Positions 43,386 through 53,760 of a stretch of DNA of 64,000 nt are shown here, piece after piece. Position 1 is the stretch's first letter; every line of letters begins with the position of its first letter. The DNA comes from Desulfitobacterium_A sp034927245. GTDB lineage: Bacteria; Bacillota; Desulfitobacteriia; Desulfitobacteriales; Desulfitobacteriaceae. The notes beneath the pieces were generated by a model. That model had not been told where the DNA came from. It did not search any database and worked only from the letters and a program-made list of their open reading frames with translations. Location: NCBI RefSeq assembly GCF_034927245.1, contig NZ_JAYFQK010000049.1:1-64000 (forward strand), in the 5' to 3' direction. The translations under genes and the position numbers were made by a program.

Positions 43386-43907
43386 TTATTCCGTCTTCCA
43401 TAGCGCCAGCCGGTTTTCCCAAACCGTCTGTTCCCCCTGCATGACTTTTAAATAACAAAACACTCCTTTATCACCGTCCAGGTAAAGAAAAACATCCGAA
43501 CGTTCAGGGCCCTCATTACAATACTCACCGCAGAGCTTCCGAATACACTCTTTAGTGTACCCGTATAGGGCTTGTCCGTATTCCTCCCGCCAAAATTCTT
43601 CCCAATACTGAGTTGTTTTCATCTGCTCATCCAAATAGAATTCGACCGGGAATTGTTCCTTGCGCAAGGAAACAATCAATCCTAAGATAATCGCACTTAT
43701 TGTTTCCTGAGGAATTTGTGCCGCAATTTGCTCTGCTTCAAAATCGCCAACCATCACCCGCAGGTACTTAAGCGCCTTATCCGCTTTTCCCAGCTGCAGA
43801 TAGCCCATAACCACCTGATTGTGATTCAGAAAATCATGACGCAGCAAACGATAATATTCCAGCTGCTCTTTTAAAAGAATGTGATCTAGGCTCTCATCAT
43901 CATGCAT
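43386..43907 (-). CDS. Spo0B-like phosphotransferase
   Basis: 173 aa. The start ATG 43907 is chosen for GGAGG eight bases upstream. The N-terminal helical hairpin contains the phosphorylatable His in EYYRLLRHDFLNHNQVVMGYLQLGK (SPOB_a type), followed by a degenerate ATPase-like domain with no evident N- or G-box. The arrangement rplU-prp-rpmA-spo0B-obg matches B. subtilis, where Spo0B relays phosphate between Spo0F and Spo0A. Most clostridial relatives phosphorylate Spo0A directly, so the role here is uncertain. Confidence 0.8.
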   Translation of the reverse strand: MHDDESLDHILLKEQLEYYRLLRHDFLNHNQVVMGYLQLGKADKALKYLRVMVGDFEAEQIAAQIPQETISAIILGLIVSLRKEQFPVEFYLDEQMKTTQYWEEFWREEYGQALYGYTKECIRKLCGEYCNEGPERSDVFLYLDGDKGVFCYLKVMQGEQTVWENRLALWKTE

Positions 43908-43941
43908 AATTATATCCTCCATTAACCGGCGCACGTAGCAT

Positions 43942-43972
43942 AAAAGCCCCTGGGTATTCCCCAGGGGCTTTT
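43942..43972 (-). terminator. Terminator between rpmA and the Spo0B-like gene
   Basis: Perfect 13-bp stem AAAAGCCCCTGGG / CCCAGGGGCTTTT with a 5-base loop; the minus strand runs into TTTTATG. It closes the rplU-prp-rpmA transcript. Confidence 0.9.
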
Positions 43973-43987
43973 ATCACCTGTTGTCAA

Positions 43988-44284
43988 TTAAGCTTGAGCA
44001 ACCTGGCGCTCAGGATAAATGCTAACTTGTTTACGTTTGCGATCCTTGCGCTCAAATTTTACATAGCCATCAATCGTAGCAAAGAGGGTATCATCCTTGC
44101 CCAGACCGCAGTTTTTACCAGGATGGAATTTCGTTCCGCGTTGACGAACGATGATGTTGCCTGCGAGTACGAATTGACCGTCTCCGCGTTTTACACCTAA
44201 ACGTTGCGCCGCACTGTCACGACCATTTCGGGAACTACCTACCCCTTTTTTATGGGCGAACAGTTGCAGGTTCATTTTTAACAT
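43988..44284 (-). CDS. rpmA: 50S ribosomal protein L27 with cleavable N-terminal extension
   Basis: 98 aa. It begins MLKMNLQLFAHKKGVGSSRNGRDS: the residues up to LQLF form the Firmicute-type pre-sequence that the protease Prp removes, exposing AHKKG of mature L27, whose N-terminus reaches the peptidyl transferase centre. The start ATG 44284 has GAGGTG upstream. It directly follows prp. Confidence 0.96.
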   Translation of the reverse strand: MLKMNLQLFAHKKGVGSSRNGRDSAAQRLGVKRGDGQFVLAGNIIVRQRGTKFHPGKNCGLGKDDTLFATIDGYVKFERKDRKRKQVSIYPERQVAQA

Positions 44285-44634
44285 GGAGTCCACCTCCTCT
44301 GAGTGATTTTAACATATTCCTGACCATAGCTTTGCTGGATTTCCTCAATCCCTAAAGCCATTGTTTTCAGTATCCATTGAGCCTGTTCCAGGGTTTGAGT
44401 ATCTAATTTAGGGAGAGAGCAGGTTAGATAACCGTCCGAATCCCTGACTTCGACCTTCGGCGGCTCGGGCAGAAAGTGCTCCAAACCGTTAACCGCTGAA
44501 ATACTCAGTGCAGAAACAGCAGCACAGACAATATCTTGTCCATACTCCGCATATCCTGCATGCCCGCTGAGTTCAAATTTCCGAATTCTCCGGTCTTCAT
44601 CCAACCAAAGCATTAAATGAATTTCTTGTTTCAT
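44278..44634 (-). CDS. prp: Ribosomal-processing cysteine protease Prp
   Basis: 118 aa. Catalytic His and Cys lie in ELSGHAGYAEYGQDIVCAAVSALSIS (His near residue 25, Cys near 37). Prp (YsxB) cleaves the N-terminal extension of L27. The ATG at 44634 overlaps the end region of rplU (TAAGATG); the longer ORF from 44790 is an out-of-frame reading of rplU. It lies between rplU and rpmA as in B. subtilis, and overlaps rpmA by 7 bp. Confidence 0.95.
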   Translation of the reverse strand: MKQEIHLMLWLDEDRRIRKFELSGHAGYAEYGQDIVCAAVSALSISAVNGLEHFLPEPPKVEVRDSDGYLTCSLPKLDTQTLEQAQWILKTMALGIEEIQQSYGQEYVKITQRRWTPC

Positions 44635-44635
44635 C

Positions 44636-44947
44636 TTAAGCTTGGATGGCTTCGACGAGAACTTTTGTGTAGGGTTGGCGATGTCCTTGTTTGCGGCGGT
44701 AGTTCTTTTTGGCTTTGTACTTGAAGACAATAATCTTCTCTCCTTTGCCATGTTCAACCACCTTAAGCACAACTTTGGCACCATCAACAACCGGAGTTCC
44801 CACTTTAACGGCGCCGTCCTTTTCCACTAAAAGAACTTGGTCGATCGTTACTGTGTCTCCAACATTCGCGTTCAGCTTTTCCACGTAAAGCGTATTGCCT
44901 TCTTCAGCCCGGAATTGCTTGCCGCCTGTTTCAATCACTGCGTACAT
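44636..44947 (-). CDS. rplU: 50S ribosomal protein L21
   Basis: 103 aa. It begins MYAVIETGGKQFRAEEGNTLYVEKLNANVGD and ends with KYKAKKNYRRKQGHRQPYTKV, which are L21 signatures. It binds 23S rRNA. First gene of the rplU-prp-rpmA unit; GGGAGGTG precedes the ATG. Confidence 0.97.
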   Translation of the reverse strand: MYAVIETGGKQFRAEEGNTLYVEKLNANVGDTVTIDQVLLVEKDGAVKVGTPVVDGAKVVLKVVEHGKGEKIIVFKYKAKKNYRRKQGHRQPYTKVLVEAIQA

Positions 44948-44954
44948 TCATTAC

Positions 44955-45058
44955 ACCTCCCAATGCCTAGACTCGCCAGTGCAGGCCAGTTTTTTCAAAC
45001 TTGTTCAATGCCTGATTCGTGCGGTTGCGGTGAGAAGCCACCACATTTAGTTATTTTA
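44955..45058 (-). promoter_or_regulatory. Candidate L21 leader
   Basis: The roughly 110-bp leader of rplU contains GGTGGCTTCTCACCGCAACC, where GGTG and CACC can form a short stem, plus further G+C-rich segments. Its position fits the known Firmicute L21 leader RNA, but I recall the consensus only partly. Confidence 0.45.
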
Positions 45059-45106
45059 GCATCTTTCCCTATGAATTGTCAATTTCTAAAATGCCCTTTA
45101 TCCGAA

Positions 45107-48100
45107 TTACATAGAAACTTGAATGATGTGGGTTTTCCCATCGTCCATCAATCTTACCGGAAATTCCGGATAGCATTTCCCATCATAGAGAATCATGTCT
45201 ATTCCGGACATTTTACCTCTTAAATTCTCGACTTGAATCGTATAGGCGGACGATTTATAACGGTACTGAATCTTATACCCCGGCCAATCTCTGGGAATAC
45301 ATGGACAGAGTGTTAATAAATCTCCCTGCAGCCGAAATCCGAGTATTCCTTCCAAACCTGCTTGATACATCCAGCCTGCGGCTCCGGTATACCATGTCCA
45401 TCCCCCTCTGCCCATGTGCGGGGAAACAGCATACACATCGGCTGCCATAACGTAAGGTTCTGTCTTATAACGCAAGATTTCGCCCTCTGTTCGCGCATGA
45501 TTAATGGGGTTGAGCATTTTAAATAATTCGAAAGCCTTATTCCCATCACCTAACTTGGCAAAGGCCAAAATGCTCCAAATAGCAGCATGCGTATATTGTC
45601 CTCCGTTTTCCCTGACCCCCGGTACATAGCCTTTAATATATCCCGGTTCCAATTTTGAGCGATTAAACGGAGGGCTTAATAAAGCAAGGATTCCTTCTTC
45701 TTTTTTCCATAGATAATGTTCTAAAGCCAGCATCGCATCGCTCGCCCGGCTTGGCCTTGCTCCGTCGGAAAGTACGGCCCAGGATTGGGCAATGGCGTCA
45801 ATCTGGCATTCTTCATTTTGGGCGGAACCTAAGGGTGTTCCATCGTCAAAAAATGCTCGACGATACCATCCCCCATCCCAGCCATGGCGTTCCATGTTTT
45901 CTTGAAGCTGCAGCGCGGTCTCACGATATTTACGGGCAATTTCTTCATCATGGCGACGCTCACAGACATCGGCAAAACGCCTTAATATGGAGAAAAGAAA
46001 CCAGCCTAACCAAACACTTTCTCCTTTCCCCTTAACGCCGATTTGACTAAAGCCATCATTCCAATCCCCGCTGCCGATTAAGGGCAGCCCATGCTCCCCA
46101 AAACGCAAGCTTCGCTCAATCGCTCTCAGGCAATGCTCATAAACCGATTCCTTAATATTGGAGAACCGAGGGATGGAATAACGTTCATCCTCTTCTTCGC
46201 CCAAAGGTCTATCTTCCAAGTAGCCGATTTGTTCATCAAGGATCGAATCATCTTGGGTATGTTCAAGATAATCTGTTAAGACAAAGGGCAGCCACAGTAA
46301 ATCGTCAGAGAACTTGGTCCGAATCCCTTTGCTTTTTTCCGCATGCCACCAGTGTTGAACATCCCCTTCTAAAAACTGATGCGCACAGTGCAATTTAATT
46401 TGCTCTCTTGTATACGCCGGGTCAGCAATAACCATGGCCATCACATCTTGAAGTTGATCCCTGAAACCAATCGCGCCTCCCGACTGATAAAGGGCCGATC
46501 TGGCCCATAGACGGCATACCATCGTTTGATAAAGCAGCCATCGGTTCAATAAAAGGTCCATCGACTTATCCGGGGTTTCAATTTTAACGACATCGAGGAT
46601 CGAATTCCAAAACGTTTTTACTTCCTCTAATTTTTGCTCAAGGCGCTTTATATTTCCGTATTCGTCTAAGAGTTTAATAACACTTTCTTGATTTTCTTCC
46701 TCGCCCAAGAGAAAAGCAATCATTTTCTCTTCTCCCGGCAAAAGGGTCAGCTGCAATTGAAGCGCTCCACAAGGATCATAGCCGGCACCGACTGAATGTG
46801 ACAAGTGCTCACAATCCATCGCTTGCGGCTCACTCAGACTCCCGTTTCGGCCGATAAATTCCGTACGATCTCCGGTATAGGCGATGACTTCGCCACCCAA
46901 GCCGCAAAGAAAACCGACTCGATCCGCGAACTCTTCCTGATAAGTATTGCGTGCTAACAATACTTTTCTCTCTTCATCAAAATCGGTAATGATATAGGGC
47001 GACGTCAGTTCACGAGCCACCCCTAAGACCCATTCCAAATAATAGATGATGGAGAGCCGGCGCCCGCTGCCCGAGTCATTTCGCAGTTTTAAACAGACGA
47101 TTTTCAGAGGCTTATCCGGAGCGGCATAGAGACGAAGTTCTTGTTGAATACCGTGGCAGGAGTGTTCGAAGATGCTATAACCCTGCCCATGGCGAACAGT
47201 GTACGGTTCCTTACTGCGCACCGGTGTCGGTGTGGGGGACCAAAATGTCCCGTTTTCTTGGTCTTGAATATAGAGTACTTCCCCCGGAGAATCGAGAATC
47301 GGATCATTGGACCAAGGCGTCAGCTTGTTTTCCCGGCTATTTTTTGCCCAGGTAAAGCCGGCTCCTGATTCCGATACTTGAAAACCGAACTGAGGATTAG
47401 CTATGACATTGATCCAGGGTAAGGGTGTCATTATTTCATCCTCTAAATGAATGATATACTCTTTGCCGTCGTTGCTGAATCCTCCATAGCCATTATCATA
47501 AACGAGTTGACCTTTGATTTTTGAGTGTCTTTTAACCCGCTCCTCATCGTTTACTGCCCTAAAGCCGTCATTCTTCTTACGTATTCTTTTCTTCGGTAGG
47601 GTTAAATGATCGTCTTCTAAAGCAAGTTTGCCTTTTTTCCTAATTTGGGCGGTAGCGGAGCCTTCCCCTCCTGTAAACACAATTCGGGCCACCGTGAAAA
47701 TAAGATCCGTTTCTTCCGCGGATAGATGAGCCTTTTGCAGCAAAAATATTCCGCCGGATTGATTAACCCGTTCGCTCGTATACCCGACCGAGATTAAATC
47801 GCGCAGCTGTTCATGAAAGGTCTGTAAATAACTGCTATCGTCTTCATTCAAAATGACCAGATCAACGGCGAGTCCTTTTAACCGCCAAAATTCATGAACT
47901 TTAAGCAATTGACGAACAAGGTCTATATCATCCCCTTTTTTCACACGAACGAGAGCGATCGGCAGATCCCCGGAAATCGCATAAGGCCATAGGGATGATT
48001 GTCCCTTGCGATTACGCTTGAGTATATCCGCATATTTCCGCCGCGTGGGATTTAGATACAGCAGCTGTCCTCCGACACTTAAGGCCTCATTTGCTTGAAT

Positions 48101-51100
48101 CGGAGTTAAGCCCAAATGCTTTAATTCCATCTGACTCTGGGTCAAGGCCAGTTCAAAAGCACGGTTTACAACCGCTTGTTCACGGTACTTCTCCGCAAGA
48201 CGAACGACATCCCCTCGTTTTTTACCCACTCCTGTCGAAAAGGATACACGAACCGTCTGTCCGGGAGGTATGCTCAGGCGTTGACGTAAGCTCATAATCG
48301 GATCGATGACAGCCCCCACTGAATTAGATAACGGTTGGTTAGGCTTCAAAGCCTCCGGATTCGCTAAGCTTTTCCCTCGTCCGATGAACCGGGCCCGGTC
48401 GGTTTCATACTGAAAATTCCCAACGACCTCTCCATCTGTCGCCACACTATGCATTAACCATAACCGCTCTTGTTTTTCGCTCCGGGGGCGCCGTGAAGCA
48501 AACAAGGCATGATTATAAACCTCTGTTTCCACAAATAACTTGCCGAAGGCCGGATGAGCCAAATCCTCATTGGCTCCGGCTAAAACGACTTCAAAATAGC
48601 TCGTAATTTCCAACACACGTCTGTATTCACTATAATTCGTTATAGAAATGCGCCGGATCTCCACCTGATCCTCCGGGGATACAATGATTTCCGTACACGT
48701 TCCGATATTCCCGTCCTTACGATGAAACTCGATTTTATCGGGCGCATAGCAAACACGATAATCTTCCCCTGAACTTCCGCAGGGTTGATGCGTTACCGAC
48801 CAAAACTCACCCGAATTTAAGTTTTGAATATAAAAATACATCCCCCAAGGATCCCGAGTCACATCTTCGCGCCAGCGCGAGATCAATATATTGCCAACCC
48901 GACTATAGCCGGAACCGGAATTGGTCAACATCACCGTATAATTCACATTGGCCACAAAATGAGTGATCGGAACAACCGTATCCGCCTTAGGTATGACAAC
49001 ATGTCTCTCCTCTTCGAAAATTGAATCCTTTTCTTCCGCTTTGGCCGGTTGTTCTTCCGGGGGCGGTATCATGGGATTCCGAACCGGAACTCTTTCCTGC
49101 AAAAGGAGTTCTGTCGCTTGAATCAAGGGATCAAGATGAAAACGTCTCTGGAATGTATGATCAAAGACAACATTCGTCAGGGCCAGCAAACTCATGCCCT
49201 GGTGATGGGCCATATAACTCTTGACAACCCGGTAATTCCTTTTCAAAGGAACCCGTTCCCGCGTATAGTCGATGGCCTCAAATAAACCGTAACGGCCCGT
49301 CAATCCGTTACCCTCTAATTCCTGAATATTTTTTAATCCTTCTCGAGGCGAAACCATCAAGGCCAGAAAGCTTGAGTAGGGTGAGATAACCAACTCTTGG
49401 GCAAGTCCCCGTTTTAAACCTAAACCGGGTACCCCGAAAGCCTTATATTGATAATTGAATTGGGCATCAAAGACAGAAAAACCGGATTCAGAAATGCCCC
49501 AGGGGACTTTTCTTTCTTTGCCATAGCGTTTTTGTATTTTCAGCACCGACTGATACGTTTCATCGAATAAAGTTGAAGGGAAATTGCGCATCACAAGGAG
49601 CGGCATTAAAAATTCAAACATCGTTCCACTCCAAGAGACAAGACTTCTTTGGCCATAAACCTCTGTCAGGGAGCGTCCCAGTCTAAACCAATGATTTTGG
49701 GGTACATCCCCTTTAGCAATCGCCAAAAAACTGGCTTGACGCGCCTCAGACGCCAGAAGGTCATAATACGATGTATCTAAAGCCCTGTCCGCAACACGAT
49801 ACCCGATCGAAAAAAGCTGCATTTCCTCATCAAAAAGCGGCCGAAAATCTGCAGCTAAACCTTTAGCGCGCAGCTTTTTCTGTAAGTCCTCCGAGCGGTT
49901 AATCAACCGGTTGAGTCGATTCAAGCCCGTTTCCGCGCTCTCCCTAAATGGAAATGCGTTCTCTTGAAGAAGCGCAGTATAACTTGCGGCGAGCTGTCTT
50001 GGGCTTTGATCCTTAAACAAAACGGAAAACCATTTTTCAATTTCTTCTGCATCTGCTTCAACATCTGCTTTATCGTCTAAACCGAACCAAGGATAGAATT
50101 CTAATAATTCATCTAAAAATGATTGGAGCATTTTTTTTAAGGACCTATACCAAAAAAGCGCTTCTTCCGGCAATTTTATCTCCGGAAGATTTTGTGTCCA
50201 ATGCTTTAAGAACCGATACCAGTTTTTAAGATCGAACTGGGCACTTAGTTCATTCAAAGATTTTCCAAAGAACTCTAAATTTGTTCCCTTATCCCCGGAA
50301 TGATCCAGCATCACGAAGGTATCTCGGAGACCGTGTATTTGTCTCCCGACAATAGGCTCATCCAGCAACTCTTTTAGACCGTTGCTTAAAGTCAGCATAT
50401 ACACGGCTAGGTTGCCGCTGTCCACGGTTGAAATATATAAGGGCTGCAGCGGTTTAAGGGTTAAAGTATCATACCAGTTATAAAGATGCCCATTCCAACT
50501 TTCTAATTTCTCGATCGTGTCGAGTGTTTCCTCAACCCTTTTATGCAGCTCTGACAAGGAGATATATCCGAAATCATGGGCCGCAAGGTTCGCGATCAAT
50601 GCTAACCCAATATTCGTCGGTGAAGTTCGATGGGCGATACCATTGGGTGGATCGAATTGAATATTGTCCGGCGGAAGCCAATTTTCCTCGTCGGATACAA
50701 ATTGTTCAAAAAATGTCCAAATCCTGCGGGCCCATTTTCTTAATTCCAGTTGCTCCTCTTTCGTTACCGACTGTTCCTTAACGTTTAACGGCAGGCTAAA
50801 ATAATAGGCCAGCCAGGGTGAAACAAGCCATAAGAGAACAAGGGGTAAAAATTCAACCCCTTTATCAACTCCCCTCATGAAAATTAAGGCCGTAAACAGG
50901 ATCATCATTAATATAACCGGCCACATCATTTTCCAAGAAGTTTGGAAACGGTTATCCATCCGGCGCTCTGTATCGGCCGCTGTTTCCCACTCCAGCATCC
51001 TTTTATGGGTGATAAACTGCCTGACCAAGCTTCTGCTAATCGCATCTGTTTGGACATAAGCTTGATAAGGCAGCATCGAAAGTTGAAAAAATATTTGAAT

Positions 51101-53641
51101 TAAACGTTCCCCTAGTTCCCCAGACAGAACTTTCCGATCCCATAAATTGATGAACATCGGCCAGATAAAGCTAATGACGGCTAAGCCTGCCCAAAACCAT
51201 GGATGCCCCGAGATCGCAAAACCCAAAATAATGAGCAATACCAGAAAAGGAGCTTCTAAACTTCGGCGCAAGTTATCGATAATCTTCCACTTTGAAACAG
51301 CCGGTAAGGGTTTAAATAACCAGGGAATGATTTGCCAATCCCCTCTTGTCCATCGATGCAGTCGGCGCATATAAGCATGATATTTTGCCGGATAACCATC
51401 CACTAAGATAATATCGGTTACAAGACCTGCTCTTGCATAAAGCCCTTCGATAAGGTCATGGCTGAGGATTGTATTTTCCGGGAAAATATGACCGGTCACT
51501 TTATGAAAAACCCTAAGATCATAGATTCCTTTCCCGGTAAAGATCCCCTCTCCAAATAAATCCTGATAGATATCGGAGACTGCGGTGGTATAGGGGTCGA
51601 TCCCCGTTTTTCCGGAAAAGATTTTGGCAAAAAACGAGGTATTGGCACTTAAAACGGATACCCCGATCCGAGGCTGCAGAACACCATATCCCTCGACAAC
51701 CCGATCCCCGCCGCCGTTTAACCGTGGTCTATTTAAGGGGTGAGCCATCGTCCCAATCAACTTTTTAGCCGTATCTCTGGGCAGTTGCGTATCGGCATCT
51801 AACGTAATGATGTACTTCATGGTGGAAAGCAAGGAGAGATCCCCAACCTGAACGGTATAACTCGTATTGCCTTCCGCTAATAAAAGCCGATTAAACTCGA
51901 TCAATTTGCCGCGTTTTCTTTCCCACCCCATCCAAAGACGTTCCGCAGGGTTCCATAAACGTTTCCGATGAAAAAAATAGAATACTTCTTTCCCATACTT
52001 TTCATTGAGTCCGCTTACTCCCTTTTCGCCGGCACTGATAATTTCCTGATCAGTGGGGAGTCCTTCCTCTGTCGCATCAGTGAAGTCACCCAGCAAAGCG
52101 AAATAAAGATTGGCCTCTTGGTTAGCCAGAAAATAGACTTCCATCTGTTCAAGAATTTCTTTGACCCGCGCAACATTCGGTAAAAGAGTGGGGATGACAA
52201 CCATCGTCCGCAGTTCCTCAGAAATACCTTCTTTTAATTCGAGTTTGGGAAAGGTAAACGGGGGGATAACATGGGTAAAAATACCATGGATTAAGGGTAT
52301 AGCTAAACCGGAAAGGGGCATAAGCGCTAAAAGAAAGCTAATAACCCCATTTAAGCGGATCCCCGCTAACCTTTCGAAAAATAAGAATAGATATTCCAGT
52401 AATAAGACACTGACGATAATGCCCCCAAAGTAGGCACTGTTCGGCTTTTGGGTGAGAAAACGTCTTATACTGCAGGGGATTTTCCGAATCTTCCCCCAAT
52501 CCTTCTCCATCTCTTTTTCTAATTCCTGACGTCCGGAGCTGATCAAGTAGTAGCCGACATGGGACTCCGAAAGTCCCGTTTTTATTCCCTCTTCTGAGTT
52601 CTCCAATATTTTCTGGACGACAACCTGTTCGGAAACCCTATAACGCCGGGCAATCTCTTCTACGTGGTGTCGATAATTATCACGCGAATTGAAATCCATT
52701 TGCGAAAATATCCCACTGGGGTCCTTTTCTAGCAGCTTATGGACAACACTGATTTGCTCAAAAAATTGAGTCCAGTTTTCCATGTTCAAATAGCGGATAC
52801 TTAAAATGCAATGACCCATGGATACTTGACACATGGCTTGGCGTTGATGTTCTAATACCACCAACTTTTCCATCGTCGTATCCTGTTTTCTCACGGCTTT
52901 ATCCAAGGATTGAGTCACCGGCAAAACATCCATACCCAGATCCCGAATTCTTCTGAGAAGGCGTTCCGCAAAAGCAGATGAGTAATAAGTCGGCATCTCC
53001 GTTTTGCTGAGTATCTCGGCCCATTTCTCATCTGAACGTATCGATTTTATAAAAGGATAAAGCCAAGCTTCGGCTTTATCACGTTCTTGTTGCGTATAGA
53101 GAATTTGTTCGGTTAAGCGGCGTATATTCTCTAAAAGAACAATGCGCAGCATAATCGGGATAGCCCAAATCTCCGCACTCGATAAAGGAACCTCACTTTG
53201 ATAAGCATTGATAAAATCTTCGATGACTTCCCTATCGAATTCACTGTCTTTATGTTCAATGAGTTCGATCATTAAAACATAGATTCTTGGATATCCGGCG
53301 AAATCCCCACTGGCTAAACAGGGAAGTTTTTGTTCGTATTTCCTGGGGAAGTTCTTACAGATCTCCCCTTTTAAATCTTTCAGAAGATAATAGTTATCTA
53401 AAAACCATTCTCCTGCAGGCAAAATATCATCCGTGCTTTGCGCATAACGTGTAATTTCAGAATGGGCAAATCTCAAAAATCCGGCATTATTGGAAACGCG
53501 CGGAAGTAAAGTACGGTTCTTTTTACCGATACCTAAATGAGCATGTAATTTTGCTAATTCTTCTGCATGCTTAAGAAGCTCATCGCGATTTAAAGTAATA
53601 TCACGTAAGGAATTATTCAAGGTTAGTTCTTTTACTTTCAC
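45107..53641 (-). CDS. Cyclic beta-1,2-glucan synthase-like giant enzyme (GT84 + GH94)
   Basis: 2844 aa, the largest gene here. Residues 1-400 are soluble. Membrane segments (about 408-465) are followed by a GT84-type glucosyltransferase with TLDADTQLP near 612 and RRLHRWTRGDWQ near 765, then more TM helices (about 800-970). A glycoamylase-like middle domain (about 1270-1530, with SYMAHHQGMSLLAL) precedes two carbohydrate-binding/phosphorylase blocks. A C-terminal GH94 domain has GFRDQLQDVMAM near 2395 and IGSGDWNDGF near 2522, carrying the catalytic Asp. Such enzymes polymerise, cyclise and trim beta-1,2-glucan from UDP-glucose. The start is GTG 53641 with GGAG upstream. Monocistronic. Confidence 0.9.
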   Translation of the reverse strand: MKVKELTLNNSLRDITLNRDELLKHAEELAKLHAHLGIGKKNRTLLPRVSNNAGFLRFAHSEITRYAQSTDDILPAGEWFLDNYYLLKDLKGEICKNFPRKYEQKLPCLASGDFAGYPRIYVLMIELIEHKDSEFDREVIEDFINAYQSEVPLSSAEIWAIPIMLRIVLLENIRRLTEQILYTQQERDKAEAWLYPFIKSIRSDEKWAEILSKTEMPTYYSSAFAERLLRRIRDLGMDVLPVTQSLDKAVRKQDTTMEKLVVLEHQRQAMCQVSMGHCILSIRYLNMENWTQFFEQISVVHKLLEKDPSGIFSQMDFNSRDNYRHHVEEIARRYRVSEQVVVQKILENSEEGIKTGLSESHVGYYLISSGRQELEKEMEKDWGKIRKIPCSIRRFLTQKPNSAYFGGIIVSVLLLEYLFLFFERLAGIRLNGVISFLLALMPLSGLAIPLIHGIFTHVIPPFTFPKLELKEGISEELRTMVVIPTLLPNVARVKEILEQMEVYFLANQEANLYFALLGDFTDATEEGLPTDQEIISAGEKGVSGLNEKYGKEVFYFFHRKRLWNPAERLWMGWERKRGKLIEFNRLLLAEGNTSYTVQVGDLSLLSTMKYIITLDADTQLPRDTAKKLIGTMAHPLNRPRLNGGGDRVVEGYGVLQPRIGVSVLSANTSFFAKIFSGKTGIDPYTTAVSDIYQDLFGEGIFTGKGIYDLRVFHKVTGHIFPENTILSHDLIEGLYARAGLVTDIILVDGYPAKYHAYMRRLHRWTRGDWQIIPWLFKPLPAVSKWKIIDNLRRSLEAPFLVLLIILGFAISGHPWFWAGLAVISFIWPMFINLWDRKVLSGELGERLIQIFFQLSMLPYQAYVQTDAISRSLVRQFITHKRMLEWETAADTERRMDNRFQTSWKMMWPVILMMILFTALIFMRGVDKGVEFLPLVLLWLVSPWLAYYFSLPLNVKEQSVTKEEQLELRKWARRIWTFFEQFVSDEENWLPPDNIQFDPPNGIAHRTSPTNIGLALIANLAAHDFGYISLSELHKRVEETLDTIEKLESWNGHLYNWYDTLTLKPLQPLYISTVDSGNLAVYMLTLSNGLKELLDEPIVGRQIHGLRDTFVMLDHSGDKGTNLEFFGKSLNELSAQFDLKNWYRFLKHWTQNLPEIKLPEEALFWYRSLKKMLQSFLDELLEFYPWFGLDDKADVEADAEEIEKWFSVLFKDQSPRQLAASYTALLQENAFPFRESAETGLNRLNRLINRSEDLQKKLRAKGLAADFRPLFDEEMQLFSIGYRVADRALDTSYYDLLASEARQASFLAIAKGDVPQNHWFRLGRSLTEVYGQRSLVSWSGTMFEFLMPLLVMRNFPSTLFDETYQSVLKIQKRYGKERKVPWGISESGFSVFDAQFNYQYKAFGVPGLGLKRGLAQELVISPYSSFLALMVSPREGLKNIQELEGNGLTGRYGLFEAIDYTRERVPLKRNYRVVKSYMAHHQGMSLLALTNVVFDHTFQRRFHLDPLIQATELLLQERVPVRNPMIPPPEEQPAKAEEKDSIFEEERHVVIPKADTVVPITHFVANVNYTVMLTNSGSGYSRVGNILISRWREDVTRDPWGMYFYIQNLNSGEFWSVTHQPCGSSGEDYRVCYAPDKIEFHRKDGNIGTCTEIIVSPEDQVEIRRISITNYSEYRRVLEITSYFEVVLAGANEDLAHPAFGKLFVETEVYNHALFASRRPRSEKQERLWLMHSVATDGEVVGNFQYETDRARFIGRGKSLANPEALKPNQPLSNSVGAVIDPIMSLRQRLSIPPGQTVRVSFSTGVGKKRGDVVRLAEKYREQAVVNRAFELALTQSQMELKHLGLTPIQANEALSVGGQLLYLNPTRRKYADILKRNRKGQSSLWPYAISGDLPIALVRVKKGDDIDLVRQLLKVHEFWRLKGLAVDLVILNEDDSSYLQTFHEQLRDLISVGYTSERVNQSGGIFLLQKAHLSAEETDLIFTVARIVFTGGEGSATAQIRKKGKLALEDDHLTLPKKRIRKKNDGFRAVNDEERVKRHSKIKGQLVYDNGYGGFSNDGKEYIIHLEDEIMTPLPWINVIANPQFGFQVSESGAGFTWAKNSRENKLTPWSNDPILDSPGEVLYIQDQENGTFWSPTPTPVRSKEPYTVRHGQGYSIFEHSCHGIQQELRLYAAPDKPLKIVCLKLRNDSGSGRRLSIIYYLEWVLGVARELTSPYIITDFDEERKVLLARNTYQEEFADRVGFLCGLGGEVIAYTGDRTEFIGRNGSLSEPQAMDCEHLSHSVGAGYDPCGALQLQLTLLPGEEKMIAFLLGEEENQESVIKLLDEYGNIKRLEQKLEEVKTFWNSILDVVKIETPDKSMDLLLNRWLLYQTMVCRLWARSALYQSGGAIGFRDQLQDVMAMVIADPAYTREQIKLHCAHQFLEGDVQHWWHAEKSKGIRTKFSDDLLWLPFVLTDYLEHTQDDSILDEQIGYLEDRPLGEEEDERYSIPRFSNIKESVYEHCLRAIERSLRFGEHGLPLIGSGDWNDGFSQIGVKGKGESVWLGWFLFSILRRFADVCERRHDEEIARKYRETALQLQENMERHGWDGGWYRRAFFDDGTPLGSAQNEECQIDAIAQSWAVLSDGARPSRASDAMLALEHYLWKKEEGILALLSPPFNRSKLEPGYIKGYVPGVRENGGQYTHAAIWSILAFAKLGDGNKAFELFKMLNPINHARTEGEILRYKTEPYVMAADVYAVSPHMGRGGWTWYTGAAGWMYQAGLEGILGFRLQGDLLTLCPCIPRDWPGYKIQYRYKSSAYTIQVENLRGKMSGIDMILYDGKCYPEFPVRLMDDGKTHIIQVSM

Positions 53642-53760
53642 GTGTCCACTCCATAAATTGCATATTTTTCGTATCTTTACGAATTATGCTCCTTTTGAGT
53701 GAACTTCATGCATTTTTTACGGAATAGTTTACTTTTTGCGTTTCTAGTCTTTTCGCTTTT

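Noticed and set aside
44635..44790. N-terminal extension of Prp
   Set aside because: This stretch is the rplU coding region read in another frame; the Prp ATG at 44634 fits the family length.
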